DNA from: Pararhizobium sp. YC-54
Lineage (GTDB): Bacteria > Pseudomonadota > Alphaproteobacteria > Rhizobiales > Rhizobiaceae
NCBI RefSeq assembly: GCF_025847205.1
Contig: NZ_JAOYTH010000014.1
Coordinates: forward strand, 1-64,000
Length of the DNA: 64,000 nt
Reading direction: 5' to 3'
In this document: positions 7,992 to 16,392 of the stretch, in pieces
Layout: every line of letters starts with the position of its first letter
Numbering within the stretch: position 1 is the stretch's first letter
Translations under genes and position numbers: made by a program
Notes under the pieces: model-generated
The model's database searches: none
Seen by the model: only the letters and a program-made list of their open reading frames with translations
Told to the model about the DNA's origin: nothing

Positions 7992-8651
7992 ATGAAGGCA
8001 GGACAGGGACGTGCCGGCGGACGACCGACACGCGAGGAGGCGGAAAACCTCACCAGACAGATCCTGGACGGCGCCCGCGCGACTTTTGCAAATAAAGGCG
8101 TTGCAAACGCCTCGATGGAGGAAATTGCGGCGAGACATGCGATTTCAAAACACACTCTGTACCGGCGATATCCCAACAAGCAGGTGCTGTTGGAAGCGGT
8201 GGTGGAGCGCGATCTCCTCCGGTTCCGCACGGCGCTTGCCGAAGCCTCAGAAGGGCACGGAAATCGACTCTTTGCCCTGCATGCGATCGCGTTTCGCTAT
8301 TTCCTGTTCGGGACCGACAGAGAATATTCCGCCTTTTACCTCTCGGTCACCGCAGAAGCCGTGGTGTCGCCCGCCCTTCGGGAAAGGCTGTCGACCTGGT
8401 CGAGCGTTGCATTGGAGCCCATGGTCGACGCGATCATCGCTGCTCAAACTGCGGGCGCCGTCGTACCAGGCGATGCACTTGAGTTATGCGGCGTCCTCGT
8501 CGATCTGCTGGAAGGCGCCAACAATCGCGTTCGCCGTAGCCTGTCCGGCAGTCCCGATGAAGCCGAATGCCGTCGCTTGTTCGAAAGCCGATGGACCATT
8601 TTCGAGAGAGCCATGACACCCAGACCCATAGACCGGAGAAAGAAATCCTGA
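7992..8651 (+). CDS. TetR/AcrR family transcriptional regulator
   Basis: 219 residues. The N-terminal DNA-binding domain (about 18-65) contains ILDGARATFANKGVANASM and the recognition helix segment HAISKHTLYRRYPNKQVLL. The C-terminal part resembles TetR_C domains of the AefR-like type, with FLFGTDREYSAFYL. It is divergent from the ABC-F gene across a palindrome and probably represses that gene and itself. The ATG at 7992 directly precedes the basic N-terminal arm; upstream in-frame codons show no homology. The last codons overlap the start of the EF-hand remnant. Confidence 0.88.
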   Translation: MKAGQGRAGGRPTREEAENLTRQILDGARATFANKGVANASMEEIAARHAISKHTLYRRYPNKQVLLEAVVERDLLRFRTALAEASEGHGNRLFALHAIAFRYFLFGTDREYSAFYLSVTAEAVVSPALRERLSTWSSVALEPMVDAIIAAQTAGAVVPGDALELCGVLVDLLEGANNRVRRSLSGSPDEAECRRLFESRWTIFERAMTPRPIDRRKKS

Positions 8652-8683
8652 CATCGATCAACAATGCCAACCCACTGTCGCAG

Positions 8684-8964
8684 ATGCTCAACAATGCGTT
8701 TGCAAAATTCGACAAGGACGGAGATGGAAAACCCGGCATCGCCAATGATGAACAGGGTAAACCAACCGTCGATTACAGCGAACGCATGGACCCCGACGGC
8801 GACGGATTGGTCAGCCAGGATGAGATGAACACGACGGGCCTGCTGAAGCCGGCGGCCCTTTGCGATCCGACCCTGAATCAATGCTCGACTACCTTCTTCT
8901 CAGAGCCGATCCCACGGCGCTGGAGGCTGCGGCTCTACTCAAGGACGAAGCCGACAATTCCTGA
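8684..8964 (+). pseudogene. EF-hand calcium-binding protein, frameshifted and partly deleted
   Basis: Two EF-hand loops are visible, DKDGDGKPG (about residue 10) and DPDGDGLVSQDE (about 38). The segment between them is shorter than a normal EF-hand pair, suggesting an in-frame deletion. After CDPTLN the frame is lost. Adding one T near 8880 (AATCAATG to AATTCAATG) restores MLDYLLLRADPTALEAAALL and a natural stop at 8964. Calcium-binding proteins of this kind are common and poorly characterised in rhizobia. The start is uncertain; a CTG or upstream start within the TetR end is possible. Probably non-functional unless the frameshift is a sequencing error. Confidence 0.65.
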
Positions 8965-8970
8965 TGGCAG

Positions 8971-9001
8971 AAGGGAGCGACTGTTCCACAGTCGCTCCCT
9001 T
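8971..9001. terminator. Strong bidirectional hairpin terminator
   Basis: A perfect 14-base-pair stem (AAGGGAGCGACTGT with its complement) and a three-base loop lies between convergent genes, the EF-hand remnant (plus) and the small Ohr-linked gene (minus). A and T residues flank it on the respective sides. Confidence 0.75.
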
Positions 9002-9018
9002 TCCGATTTCCGGTCTAT

Positions 9019-9144
9019 CTACCCTTGAAGACCGACGGCTGTGGCCAGCGCGGCCATGGGCGATGGTTCCGGCGAGGACGCGTCATAGACGCAAGGCGCT
9101 GCAAAAACAGCGAGCACCAGCATACCAATGATCAGGCGTTTCAT
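9019..9144 (-). CDS. 41-residue exported peptide downstream of ohr
   Basis: A small gene with ribosome site GGAG six bases before the ATG at 9144. The product is MKRLIIGMLVLAVFAAPC followed by an acidic/Pro-rich stretch and a short Ala-rich tail. The start is a textbook signal peptide or membrane anchor, with a Cys at 18 but no perfect lipobox. It begins 27 bases after the ohr stop on the same strand. Its leader (GGAGTGTTC before the ATG) is nearly identical to that of ohr, so co-expression is likely. I do not recognise a family. Confidence 0.5.
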   Translation of the reverse strand: MKRLIIGMLVLAVFAAPCVYDASSPEPSPMAALATAVGLQG

Positions 9145-9171
9145 CGAACACTCCATGGATTCGGAGACTGC

Positions 9172-9588
9172 TCAGGCAAGCTTCAGCTCGACCGCGATGT
9201 TGCCCCGTGTCGCCTTCGAATAGGGACACGTCTGATGCGCTTCGTCGATCAGCGCGCGCGCAACGTCAGCATCAAGGCCCGGCAGGCTGATGTTCAAGCG
9301 CGCCTGCAGGCCATAGGCGTCTCCGGTCATGCCGAGATCGACTTCGGCGTCGATGGCGGTCTGCGCCGGCAACCGCATCTTGCGCTTGCCAGCAGCAATG
9401 CCCAGGGCCCCGATGAAGCAGGCGGACCAGCCGGCGGCAAAGAGCTGCTCGGGATTGGTGCCGGGTTTGCCGCTGCCTGGAGGTGAAAGCTTGACGTCAA
9501 GCTGCGCATCGTCGCTGCGCGCTGCACCGTCGCGCCCGCCGGTCGTATGGGTCCGGCCGGTGTAGAGAACCTTTTCGATCTTCGTCAT
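9172..9588 (-). CDS. ohr: Organic hydroperoxide resistance protein (OsmC/Ohr family)
   Basis: 138 residues, the usual Ohr length. It reduces organic hydroperoxides with two reactive cysteines, here Cys57 in GWSACF and Cys121 in HQTCPYSKAT, using lipoylated proteins as reductant in the cytoplasm. The N-terminal Arg region (TGRTHTTGGRDG) and PEQLFAAG are typical. The ATG at 9588 has AAGGAG six bases upstream. No ohrR regulator is adjacent; instead an OmpR-type two-component system lies upstream on the same strand. The small exported peptide follows in the same direction. Confidence 0.95.
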   Translation of the reverse strand: MTKIEKVLYTGRTHTTGGRDGAARSDDAQLDVKLSPPGSGKPGTNPEQLFAAGWSACFIGALGIAAGKRKMRLPAQTAIDAEVDLGMTGDAYGLQARLNISLPGLDADVARALIDEAHQTCPYSKATRGNIAVELKLA

Positions 9589-9753
9589 GGAACACTCCTT
9601 CGTTCTGTCGCATTGAGCGACGCTGTTGACCGGAGTGTTTTGCCGCACCGACGTATCCGGCATGTTTTCGAAAAGGTCGGAATTGTATCGCACCGTAGAA
9701 GCCGCGCGCCGGGCTATCTTTTCATACAAATGCATCAGAAAACCAAGTATTCT

Positions 9754-11073
9754 TCAGGGCAACGATACCTCTGCGGCAAGGCCTCCGCCGGGGCGATTGT
9801 AGATCCGCACAGCGCCGCCAACCGAGACCGCAAGCTGCTGAGCGATGGCCAGTCCAAGTCCTGTGCCCCCGGTGTCGCGATTGCGCGAAGTCTCAAGCCG
9901 GTAGAACGGTTGCATGGCGGCCTTCAGCTTGTCGTCCGGAATACCTGGCCCACGGTCGTTGACCGTAATGATGGTATTTCCCTCGCCCTTCCGTTCGACG
10001 CTGATCTCGGCAGCACCCGCAAACTTGAGGGCGTTGTCGATGAAGTTGGTCAGGATACGCCGCAACGCATGCGGTTTCGTCACGGCGGTGCCCTGAACGA
10101 TGCCTGCAACGGTGACCGCCTTTCCAGTATCCTGGTAGTCGTAGGCGATGCTGTCGATAAAGGAAGACAGATCAATGCGGGATGTCTTTTCGCCACTGCC
10201 ATGGGAACTGCGCGCATAGGCGATGCCATCCTGCACGAGCCGCTCGATCTCACGCAGATCGCTGACCAGCTTGTCTTTTTCGGGGCTATCGTCCGCCATG
10301 TCGGCGCGTAGCCGCATGCGCGTGATCGGCGTCTGCAGGTCATGCGAGATCGCCGCGAGAATCTGCACGCGTTCTTCCAGGTAATGGGCGATACGGTCGC
10401 GCATGGCGTTGAAGGCGCGCGCCGCATTGGCGACTTCGCTCGGCCCATGCTCGCTCAACAGAGACCCTTTCTTGCCGAGATCGAGAGCATCGGCGGCAGC
10501 TGCGAGGTCGCCAAGCGGGCGAACGGCCTGGCGCACTGCCAACCAGGTGCAGAGGACGAGCAGTGCCATTTGCGCGACAAAGACATAGGGCAGCCACTCG
10601 GCCAGCGGCATCACCCCGCGCGGCGTCACGTCGATGGTCAGCGGCGAACCGTCGGAAAGCGTCAGATGCCCTTGCAGCCGCTTGCCGTCGCCTGGAACGG
10701 CTTCGACGCGGAGCGGAAATTTGTTGCCGGCCGCCTCCCCGATCCGGTCTGCGATCTCGGCGCCACGGCCCGACAGATCCGGCACACCGGGAAGTCCCGG
10801 ACCAAGAACGAGGCGGTAGCTGCCACGGCTCAGGCGATCCAGCCAATCGGCCCGCTCATTGGCGGGAAGTCGGTCGATGACGGCGATCGACGTTGCCAGA
10901 TCGCTTTCCAATGTCCCGAGCATGACCGCCTTGGCCGACATGTAGCGTTCGGCAAAAAGGATGCTGAACGAGAAGCTATAGGCGATCGCCAATCCGGCAA
11001 ACAGGATCAGGAAGAGGCGGGAGCGTAGCGTGCTTGGCCACCAGCCGAAACGGGACTTGCCGCCCTCACTCAT
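9754..11073 (-). CDS. Membrane sensor histidine kinase (OmpR-type partner)
   Basis: 439 residues. A first helix (about 17-40) is followed by a periplasmic domain of about 120 residues and a second helix (about 165-185), then HAMP (about 186-235). The HisKA motif AAISHDLQTPITRMRLR carries the phospho-accepting His. The ATPase has an N-box (NFIDNALKFAG), G1 (DRGPGIP) and G2 (GGTGLGLAIA). It overlaps the upstream response regulator by four bases (ATGA), so the two are co-translated. The signal is unknown. Exported hydrolases, DipZ and Ohr surround it, suggesting an envelope or redox stress stimulus. Confidence 0.92.
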   Translation of the reverse strand: MSEGGKSRFGWWPSTLRSRLFLILFAGLAIAYSFSFSILFAERYMSAKAVMLGTLESDLATSIAVIDRLPANERADWLDRLSRGSYRLVLGPGLPGVPDLSGRGAEIADRIGEAAGNKFPLRVEAVPGDGKRLQGHLTLSDGSPLTIDVTPRGVMPLAEWLPYVFVAQMALLVLCTWLAVRQAVRPLGDLAAAADALDLGKKGSLLSEHGPSEVANAARAFNAMRDRIAHYLEERVQILAAISHDLQTPITRMRLRADMADDSPEKDKLVSDLREIERLVQDGIAYARSSHGSGEKTSRIDLSSFIDSIAYDYQDTGKAVTVAGIVQGTAVTKPHALRRILTNFIDNALKFAGAAEISVERKGEGNTIITVNDRGPGIPDDKLKAAMQPFYRLETSRNRDTGGTGLGLAIAQQLAVSVGGAVRIYNRPGGGLAAEVSLP

Positions 11074-11810
11074 GTCCTGGGCACCGAAATCTCGACCGGT
11101 ACGGAGAACACATAGCCTTCAGCCCGCACCGTCTTGATGTAGGTCGGCTCGCGTGCGTCATCGCCAAGCCGTTGGCGCAGACGGCTGACCAGAAGATCGA
11201 TCGAGCGGTCGAAGAGCTCTGCATTGCGGCCCTGCGTGAGGTTCAGGATCTGGTCACGGTTAAGCACGCGTTGGGGATGATCGATGAAGACCCGCAACAG
11301 CCGGTATTCGGCACCACTGAGCGCGATCTCCGTACCGTCCCTGTCGAGAAGATGCCGTCCAACGGTGTCGAGCCGCCAGTCGCCGAACGTCAGCAGTTGT
11401 CCTGCCTCGCTGATCTGAAGGTTGGGCGGCAGCATTCGCGTGCGCCGCAGCACCGCCTTGATGCGGGCGAGAAGCTCGCGCGCCGCGAAAGGCTTCGGCA
11501 GATAGTCGTCTGCGCCCATTTCGAGCCCGATGATACGGTCCATCTCGTCGTCGCGCGCCGTCAACATGACGACCGGCGTCGCCTTGTGTTTGCCGGCGCG
11601 AAGTTCCCGGCACAACATCAGCCCGTCATCGCCCGGCATCATCACGTCGAGCACGATCAGGTCGACCGTGCTGGTCTCGAGAAAATTGCGCATCTGCCGG
11701 CCGTCAGCAGCAACCGTGGTCCGAAGACCGTTCTTCTTCAGGTAGCTCGATACCAGTTCGCGAATTTCCCGGTCGTCATCGACGATCAGAATGTGGTCGG
11801 CATGCTCCAT
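11070..11810 (-). CDS. OmpR/PhoB family response regulator
   Basis: 246 residues. The receiver domain has the acidic pocket VDDD, phospho-acceptor Asp55 in VLDVMMPG, Thr in MLTARD and Lys in LPKPF. A winged-helix DNA-binding domain occupies about 135-240, ending with the DTYIKTVRxEGYxF-like signature (PTYIKTVRAEGYVFS). It is the first gene of a two-gene operon with the histidine kinase. The ATG at 11810 is preferred over a TTG further upstream. Regulators of this class bind tandem 10-base direct repeats; such repeats occur in the nearby 13.06-13.16 kb divergent promoter region. Confidence 0.93.
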   Translation of the reverse strand: MEHADHILIVDDDREIRELVSSYLKKNGLRTTVAADGRQMRNFLETSTVDLIVLDVMMPGDDGLMLCRELRAGKHKATPVVMLTARDDEMDRIIGLEMGADDYLPKPFAARELLARIKAVLRRTRMLPPNLQISEAGQLLTFGDWRLDTVGRHLLDRDGTEIALSGAEYRLLRVFIDHPQRVLNRDQILNLTQGRNAELFDRSIDLLVSRLRQRLGDDAREPTYIKTVRAEGYVFSVPVEISVPRT

Positions 11811-11909
11811 CTTTTGTCTTTCAAACAATATCCGTTGGCCGCTTTCCAGCTGTTATTTGCGCGTGTCGGCTGTCGCGAGTAAAGAGGTTTCTCGCGACAG
11901 CCTGATGGT

Positions 11910-12950
11910 TCAGAATTTCGCGACATCAAGGATGGCCTGGGCGAACGCCTGCGGCGCCTCCTGTGGTAGATTATGCCCGATACCACCCGTTACATTTCGA
12001 TGCTCGTATTTTCCGGAGAACCTCTTCGCATAGGAGGAGGGTTTTGGATGCGGCGCGGCGTTTTCATCGCCTTCCATGGTGATCGTCGGAACAGTGATGA
12101 TCGGCCCCATCGCCAGCTGTTTCTCGTAGGCATCGTATTTGGCTTCGCCTTCGGCGAGACCGAGCCGCCAGCGATAATTATGGATGGTGATGTCAACGTG
12201 ATCAGGGTTGTCGAAGGCCACAGCCGAACGATCGAACGTCGCGTCGTCGAACTTCCATGTTGGCGAGGCCGTCTGCCAGATCAGCTTTGCAAAGTCACGG
12301 GTATTGGCGGCGTAGCCGAGGCGGCCGCGCTCGGTGGCGAAATAGAACTGGTACCACCAGGAGAGTTCTGCCTTCGGGGCTAAAGGCTTCTTGTTGATTT
12401 CCTGGCTGCCGATGAGATAGCCGCTGACGGAAACCATCGCCTTGCAGCGTTCGGGCCAGAGAGCCGCCATGATGTTGACGGTGCGCGCACCCCAGTCATA
12501 TCCGCCGAGGATCGCCTTTTCGATGCCGAGTGCATCCATGAAGGCGATCATGTCGGCCGCCAGTGCCGCCTGCTGGCCGTTTCGCGGCGTCTCGTCCGAA
12601 AGGAAGCGCGTCGTGCCGTAGCCGCGCAGGTAGGGAATGATGACGCGGTAGCCTGCATCGGCCAGGATCGGTGCGACATCGACATAGCTGTAGATGTCAT
12701 ACGGCCAGCCGTGAACCAGCAGGACGACGGGACCATCCGCTGGGCCGGCTTCTGCGTATCCGATATCCAGAACGCCTGCCTTGATCTGCTTCAGCGCTGC
12801 GAACGATGTATGCCCTCCCGCCTTGATCGCTGCCGATACCACGGGTGACGCGGCATTGGCGATCGTGGTCACGCCGAATTCGGCGGCAGCAATGGTTATG
12901 GCGGCGATGCCGAAGAAGCGGCGGCGCTGGTGGTTATATTCAGGGGACAT
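11910..12950 (-). CDS. Exported alpha/beta hydrolase (epoxide/haloalkane hydrolase-like)
   Basis: 346 residues. The N-terminus has a twin-arginine-like motif (QRRRFFG) followed by a hydrophobic stretch ending ANAA, so it is probably Tat-exported. The fold shows the oxyanion segment VHGWPYD, the nucleophile elbow GGYDWGA (Asp nucleophile) and a C-terminal catalytic His in GIGHNLPQE. An Asp nucleophile fits epoxide hydrolases and haloalkane or haloacetate dehalogenases rather than esterases. The ATG at 12950 has GGAGAG upstream. It is divergent from dipZ. The natural substrate is unknown. Confidence 0.85.
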   Translation of the reverse strand: MSPEYNHQRRRFFGIAAITIAAAEFGVTTIANAASPVVSAAIKAGGHTSFAALKQIKAGVLDIGYAEAGPADGPVVLLVHGWPYDIYSYVDVAPILADAGYRVIIPYLRGYGTTRFLSDETPRNGQQAALAADMIAFMDALGIEKAILGGYDWGARTVNIMAALWPERCKAMVSVSGYLIGSQEINKKPLAPKAELSWWYQFYFATERGRLGYAANTRDFAKLIWQTASPTWKFDDATFDRSAVAFDNPDHVDITIHNYRWRLGLAEGEAKYDAYEKQLAMGPIITVPTITMEGDENAAPHPKPSSYAKRFSGKYEHRNVTGGIGHNLPQEAPQAFAQAILDVAKF

Positions 12951-13058
12951 CGTTCTCTCCATCTCGATTGATCGTGATTGGAAGAAAGCCGGTCGCATGT
13001 ATCCCTCATGTGTCCCGTCAAGCTCGGAATTGAAAGCGGATGTAGCATCCGGCCGCCT

Positions 13059-13075
13059 TGATACAGTCTGATACA
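13059..13075. promoter_or_regulatory. Direct repeat TGATACA-N3-TGATACA (10-base period)
   Basis: Two exact TGATACA heptamers (13059-13065 and 13069-13075) lie in the divergent region between the exported hydrolase and dipZ. Ten-base spacing is the classic layout for OmpR/PhoB-type regulators, and one is encoded 1.2 kb away. Binding is inferred. Confidence 0.4.
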
Positions 13076-13142
13076 ATCAGCCCTCCTGCTAGTCCGGGCT
13101 GCCGGCGATTTGTGTCACTCTGTCGTGAACCCGGCAGTTTGC

Positions 13143-13156
13143 TACACAGCGGTACA
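13143..13156. promoter_or_regulatory. Second 10-base-period repeat, TACA-N6-TACA
   Basis: TACACAGCGGTACA contains TACA at 13143 and 13153, the same 10-base period as the repeat at 13059 and sharing its TACA core. It may be a second, weaker site for the same regulator. Confidence 0.3.
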
Positions 13157-13270
13157 GTTCTCATTGAAGCCGGACACATCCGGGATACGTCGCGTCGACC
13201 AGATTGGCTCCGTTGCTGGTCGTGCCCATCGCCGTCCAGAACCCGACCAACCGGTTTCAAGGAAACGACG

Positions 13271-15046
13271 ATGACACTTCTCATCATTGCCTATCTCGGA
13301 GGGGCGCTGACCATATTCAGCCCGTGCATCCTTCCCATTCTTCCCTTCGTCTTTGCCCGGGCGGGACAGCCCTTTATCCGAAGCACGTTGCCCATGCTGA
13401 TCGGCATGAGTGTGACTTTCGCGCTGGTCGCGACGCTTGCAGCGGTCGGCGGAAGCTGGGCGATTCAAGCCAATGAATACGGCCGCCTCGCGGCTATCCT
13501 GCTGCTTGCAGTCTTCGGGGTCAGCCTTTTGTCGCCACGCGTTGCAAGCATCATCACCCAGCCGGTCGTTGACTTTGGCAACAGGCTGCTGAATGCGTCC
13601 GGCAAACCCGGGCCTGTGCCGACTGCCGCAAGTTCCTTCATCCTCGGCGTTGCGACGGGGCTGCTTTGGGCGCCGTGCGCCGGGCCGATCCTCGGCCTCG
13701 TACTGACGGGTGCGGCATTGCAAGGCGCCAATCTCCAGACGACTTTTTTGCTGGTCGCCTATGCCGCCGGTGCCGCAACATCGCTCGCCGTTGCACTTCT
13801 TGTCGGGGGCAAGATCTTTGCCCGCATGAAACGGTCGCTTGGCGTCAGCGAGCGTATTCGCCAGGTGCTGGGTGCCGCGGTACTGGCCGGAGTCGCTGTG
13901 ATTGCCCTTGGCCTAGACACTGGCCTCCTGGCACGGCTTTCCTATGCCAGCACGGCCGCCTTCGAACAGACCGTGCTTGACCAACTGCACGACAAGCCTG
14001 AAGTCGAAACTTCATCCGAGGTTGCCAGCAACGGCACGGTGTCTGCTGTCGTCGATACAACACAGCCGTTCCGCAGCAATTTGCCTATCGAAGGCGGAGC
14101 ACCATCGTTGAATGGCGCCGTCGAATGGCTGAACTCGCCGCCGCTGACGATAGAAGAGCTTCGCGGCAAGGTCATCCTTATCGATTTCTGGACCTATTCC
14201 TGCATCAACTGCATTCGAACCGTCCCCTATGTCCGCGCCTGGGCCGAAAAGTACAAGGATCAGGGTCTTGTCGTCATCGGCGTCCATGCCCCGGAATTCG
14301 CCTTCGAAAAGAAGATCGACAATGTCAAAAAGGCGGTCGATGACTTCAAGATCGGCTATCCGGTTGCGATCGACAACGACTACAAGATCTGGCGCGCCTT
14401 CGAAAACAGCTATTGGCCGGCACACTACCTGATCGATGCCAAGGGCCAGATCCGCTACCATCATTTCGGCGAAGGCAACTATCGCCAGACCGAGCAGGCA
14501 ATCCAGGGCCTTTTACGCGAAGCCGGCAGCGAGATGGGCTCAACTGCGCCAGTGACGCCGGACGCCAAAGGTGCCGAGGCAAGCCCCGACCTCAAGAACG
14601 TCCGTTCCGGCGAAACCTATCTCGGCTACAAACGCGCCGCCAGCTTCATCTCTCCCGAAAACCTGCGCGCCGATGCCGCCAACGCGTATTCCATCGACGA
14701 ACCGGGCCTGAATGAATGGGGCCTCTCCGGAACATGGACAGTCGGCGCTGAGCAGGCCGTGCTGGACCAGGCGGATGGCAGCATTGTCTACCGCTTCAGC
14801 GCCCGCGACCTGCATCTGGTCCTTGGACCCAGCGCCGCCGGTAAACCTATCCGCTTCCAGGTGACGATCGACGGCAAGGCTCCCGGACCCAACCATGGCG
14901 CCGATACCGATGCTGACGGCTACGGCACGGTGACCTCAACAAAACTCTACCAGCTCGTCCGCCAGTCCGGCGACGTGGAGGAACGGAAGTTCGAAATCCG
15001 TTTCCTCGACCCCGGCGTCGAAGCCTACGCCTTCACCTTCGGCTGA
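13271..15046 (+). CDS. dipZ: DipZ-like CcdA/thioredoxin fusion, thiol-disulfide transfer protein
   Basis: 591 residues in three parts. The N-terminal CcdA/DsbD membrane domain (about 1-235, six helices) carries the paired cysteines in FSPCILPILPF and WAPCAGPILG and moves electrons across the membrane. A periplasmic thioredoxin-like domain (about 270-415) has its CxxC at Cys311-Cys314 (SCINC). A C-terminal beta domain (about 440-591) matches the DipZ extension first seen in mycobacteria. It would supply reductant to periplasmic proteins. The ATG at 13271 follows AAGGA. A periplasmic hydrolase and an exported cupin lie directly downstream and may be co-transcribed. Confidence 0.9.
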   Translation: MTLLIIAYLGGALTIFSPCILPILPFVFARAGQPFIRSTLPMLIGMSVTFALVATLAAVGGSWAIQANEYGRLAAILLLAVFGVSLLSPRVASIITQPVVDFGNRLLNASGKPGPVPTAASSFILGVATGLLWAPCAGPILGLVLTGAALQGANLQTTFLLVAYAAGAATSLAVALLVGGKIFARMKRSLGVSERIRQVLGAAVLAGVAVIALGLDTGLLARLSYASTAAFEQTVLDQLHDKPEVETSSEVASNGTVSAVVDTTQPFRSNLPIEGGAPSLNGAVEWLNSPPLTIEELRGKVILIDFWTYSCINCIRTVPYVRAWAEKYKDQGLVVIGVHAPEFAFEKKIDNVKKAVDDFKIGYPVAIDNDYKIWRAFENSYWPAHYLIDAKGQIRYHHFGEGNYRQTEQAIQGLLREAGSEMGSTAPVTPDAKGAEASPDLKNVRSGETYLGYKRAASFISPENLRADAANAYSIDEPGLNEWGLSGTWTVGAEQAVLDQADGSIVYRFSARDLHLVLGPSAAGKPIRFQVTIDGKAPGPNHGADTDADGYGTVTSTKLYQLVRQSGDVEERKFEIRFLDPGVEAYAFTFG

Positions 15047-15097
15047 AACCTCATCTCCCATCACCCAAACCACCCACAAACGACAGGAGTCAAACCC

Positions 15098-15865
15098 ATG
15101 AACCGTCACTATATCTCTACCCTTGCTCTCGCCTTCGCCACCAGCATCATCGCCTTCTCGGCACAGGCCGCCGACGTGAAGAACATCGTTATCGTCCATG
15201 GCGCGCTCGCCGATGGTTCAGGCTGGCGCAAGGCATCCGATATTCTCGTCCAACGCGGCTTCAATGTCACCATTGTACAGGAGCCGCTCACGTCGCTTGC
15301 CGACGATATCGCCGCCACCAACCGTGTGCTCGAGCTGCAGGACGGCCCCACGCTTCTCGTCGGCCACAGCTATGGCGGCATGGTGATCACTGAAGCTGGC
15401 CACAGCCCTGTTGTCGCGGGCCTCGTCTACGTCGCAGCCTTCCAGCCGGATCGCGGCGAAAGCCTGCTCAGCCTCGCAAGCTCAAAGCCGGCTGGCGGCA
15501 TGAATATCCGCGAAACAACGGATGGAAAATATCTCTATCTCGACCCCACCGCGTTCGCGAACGACTTCGCAGCGGACCTGCCGAAAGACGACGCCGCTTT
15601 TCTGGCAAGGTCACAGGTCTTCGCCTCGAAGGAAGCTTTCACCGCAAAGATCGGCGATCCCGCTTGGAAGACAAAGCAGAGCTGGTCAATTGTTGCTTCC
15701 GAAGACCGCTCAATCAATCCTGAACTGGAACGCGAAATGGCCAAGCGCGCGGGCAGCGTGGTGACCGAGATCAAGGCCAGCCACGCCGTCTTCGCGTCGC
15801 AAGCTGAGAGAGTTGCCGACGTCATCGAAACAGCGGCGCGGCACGTTGGCGCAAAGAGTAAGTAA
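15098..15865 (+). CDS. Periplasmic alpha/beta hydrolase
   Basis: 255 residues. A signal peptide ends near SAQAAD (cleavage about residue 25). The mature protein is a compact alpha/beta hydrolase with the oxyanion region VHGALADGSGW, nucleophile Ser91 in GHSYGG and a late catalytic His in ASHAVFAS. It resembles the salicylate esterase/methylesterase-like group without a large lid. Fifty bases separate it from the dipZ stop, and the exported cupin follows. The three look like one envelope-directed operon. The substrate is unknown. Confidence 0.88.
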   Translation: MNRHYISTLALAFATSIIAFSAQAADVKNIVIVHGALADGSGWRKASDILVQRGFNVTIVQEPLTSLADDIAATNRVLELQDGPTLLVGHSYGGMVITEAGHSPVVAGLVYVAAFQPDRGESLLSLASSKPAGGMNIRETTDGKYLYLDPTAFANDFAADLPKDDAAFLARSQVFASKEAFTAKIGDPAWKTKQSWSIVASEDRSINPELEREMAKRAGSVVTEIKASHAVFASQAERVADVIETAARHVGAKSK

Positions 15866-15941
15866 GCGCATCTCAAGTGCCGCGTCCACGATGTCCTCCC
15901 ACTATTTATTCCTTCTTCAACCATCCCGAAAGGACACAGTC

Positions 15942-16340
15942 ATGAAACCGATCAACGCATTTGCCGCAGCCCTCCTTTTTCTCATAAGCGGAATGACGCC
16001 GTTGCAGGCGTTCGCCGATGAACCGCTGCGACGCACGGATCTCATCAAGAGCGATATCGACGTGGCCGCCCACGAAGTTGTGCAGGTCCGTGTCGATTTT
16101 CTCCCTGGTGTTTTGGCCGCCAGGCATTCCCACCCCGGTGAAGAGATCGCCTATGTGATCGAAGGGACGCTCGAGTATAAATTGGACGGACGCGAGCCGG
16201 TCACCCTTTCGGCAGGTCAATCACTCTTCATTCCGACCGGCGTTGTTCACTCGGCGGAAAATGTAGGCCCCGGCAAAGCCTCGGAGCTTGCCACCTATAT
16301 CGTCCGGAAAGGCCAGGCCCTCGTCGTACGCTCAAAATAA
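15942..16340 (+). CDS. Exported single-domain cupin
   Basis: 132 residues with a signal peptide ending at about QAFAD. The cupin barrel shows motif 1 (ARHSHPGEEIAYVIEGTLEY, two His and a Glu as metal ligands) and motif 2 (FIPTGVVHSAEN, third His). Small exported cupins of this type are common in proteobacteria, with unknown small-molecule or sensory roles. It follows the periplasmic hydrolase with a 76-base gap and its own ribosome site (AAGGA), and is closed by a long hairpin. Confidence 0.88.
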   Translation: MKPINAFAAALLFLISGMTPLQAFADEPLRRTDLIKSDIDVAAHEVVQVRVDFLPGVLAARHSHPGEEIAYVIEGTLEYKLDGREPVTLSAGQSLFIPTGVVHSAENVGPGKASELATYIVRKGQALVVRSK

Positions 16341-16352
16341 CAACTTGGCCGG

Positions 16353-16392
16353 CAATAGGCGCAGGGAGCGGTGTCGCTGCCTGCGCCTATTG
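16353..16392. terminator. Long hairpin after the cupin gene
   Basis: CAATAGGCGCAGG pairs with CCTGCGCCTATTG over 13 bases. The inner part (AGCG-GTGT-CGCT) extends the stem after one mismatch. It lies 12 bases after the cupin stop. No T-run follows, so it may act as an mRNA-stabilising end or a repetitive palindrome rather than a terminator. Confidence 0.6.

Noticed and set aside
15813..15941. Longer N-terminus for the exported cupin
   Set aside because: The extra codons overlap the end of the previous gene and would bury the signal peptide; ATG 15942 has a ribosome site.
16353..16392. Cupin-downstream hairpin as an RNA gene or riboswitch
   Set aside because: It is a simple long stem after a stop codon; no aptamer-like multi-stem structure or following gene in range.
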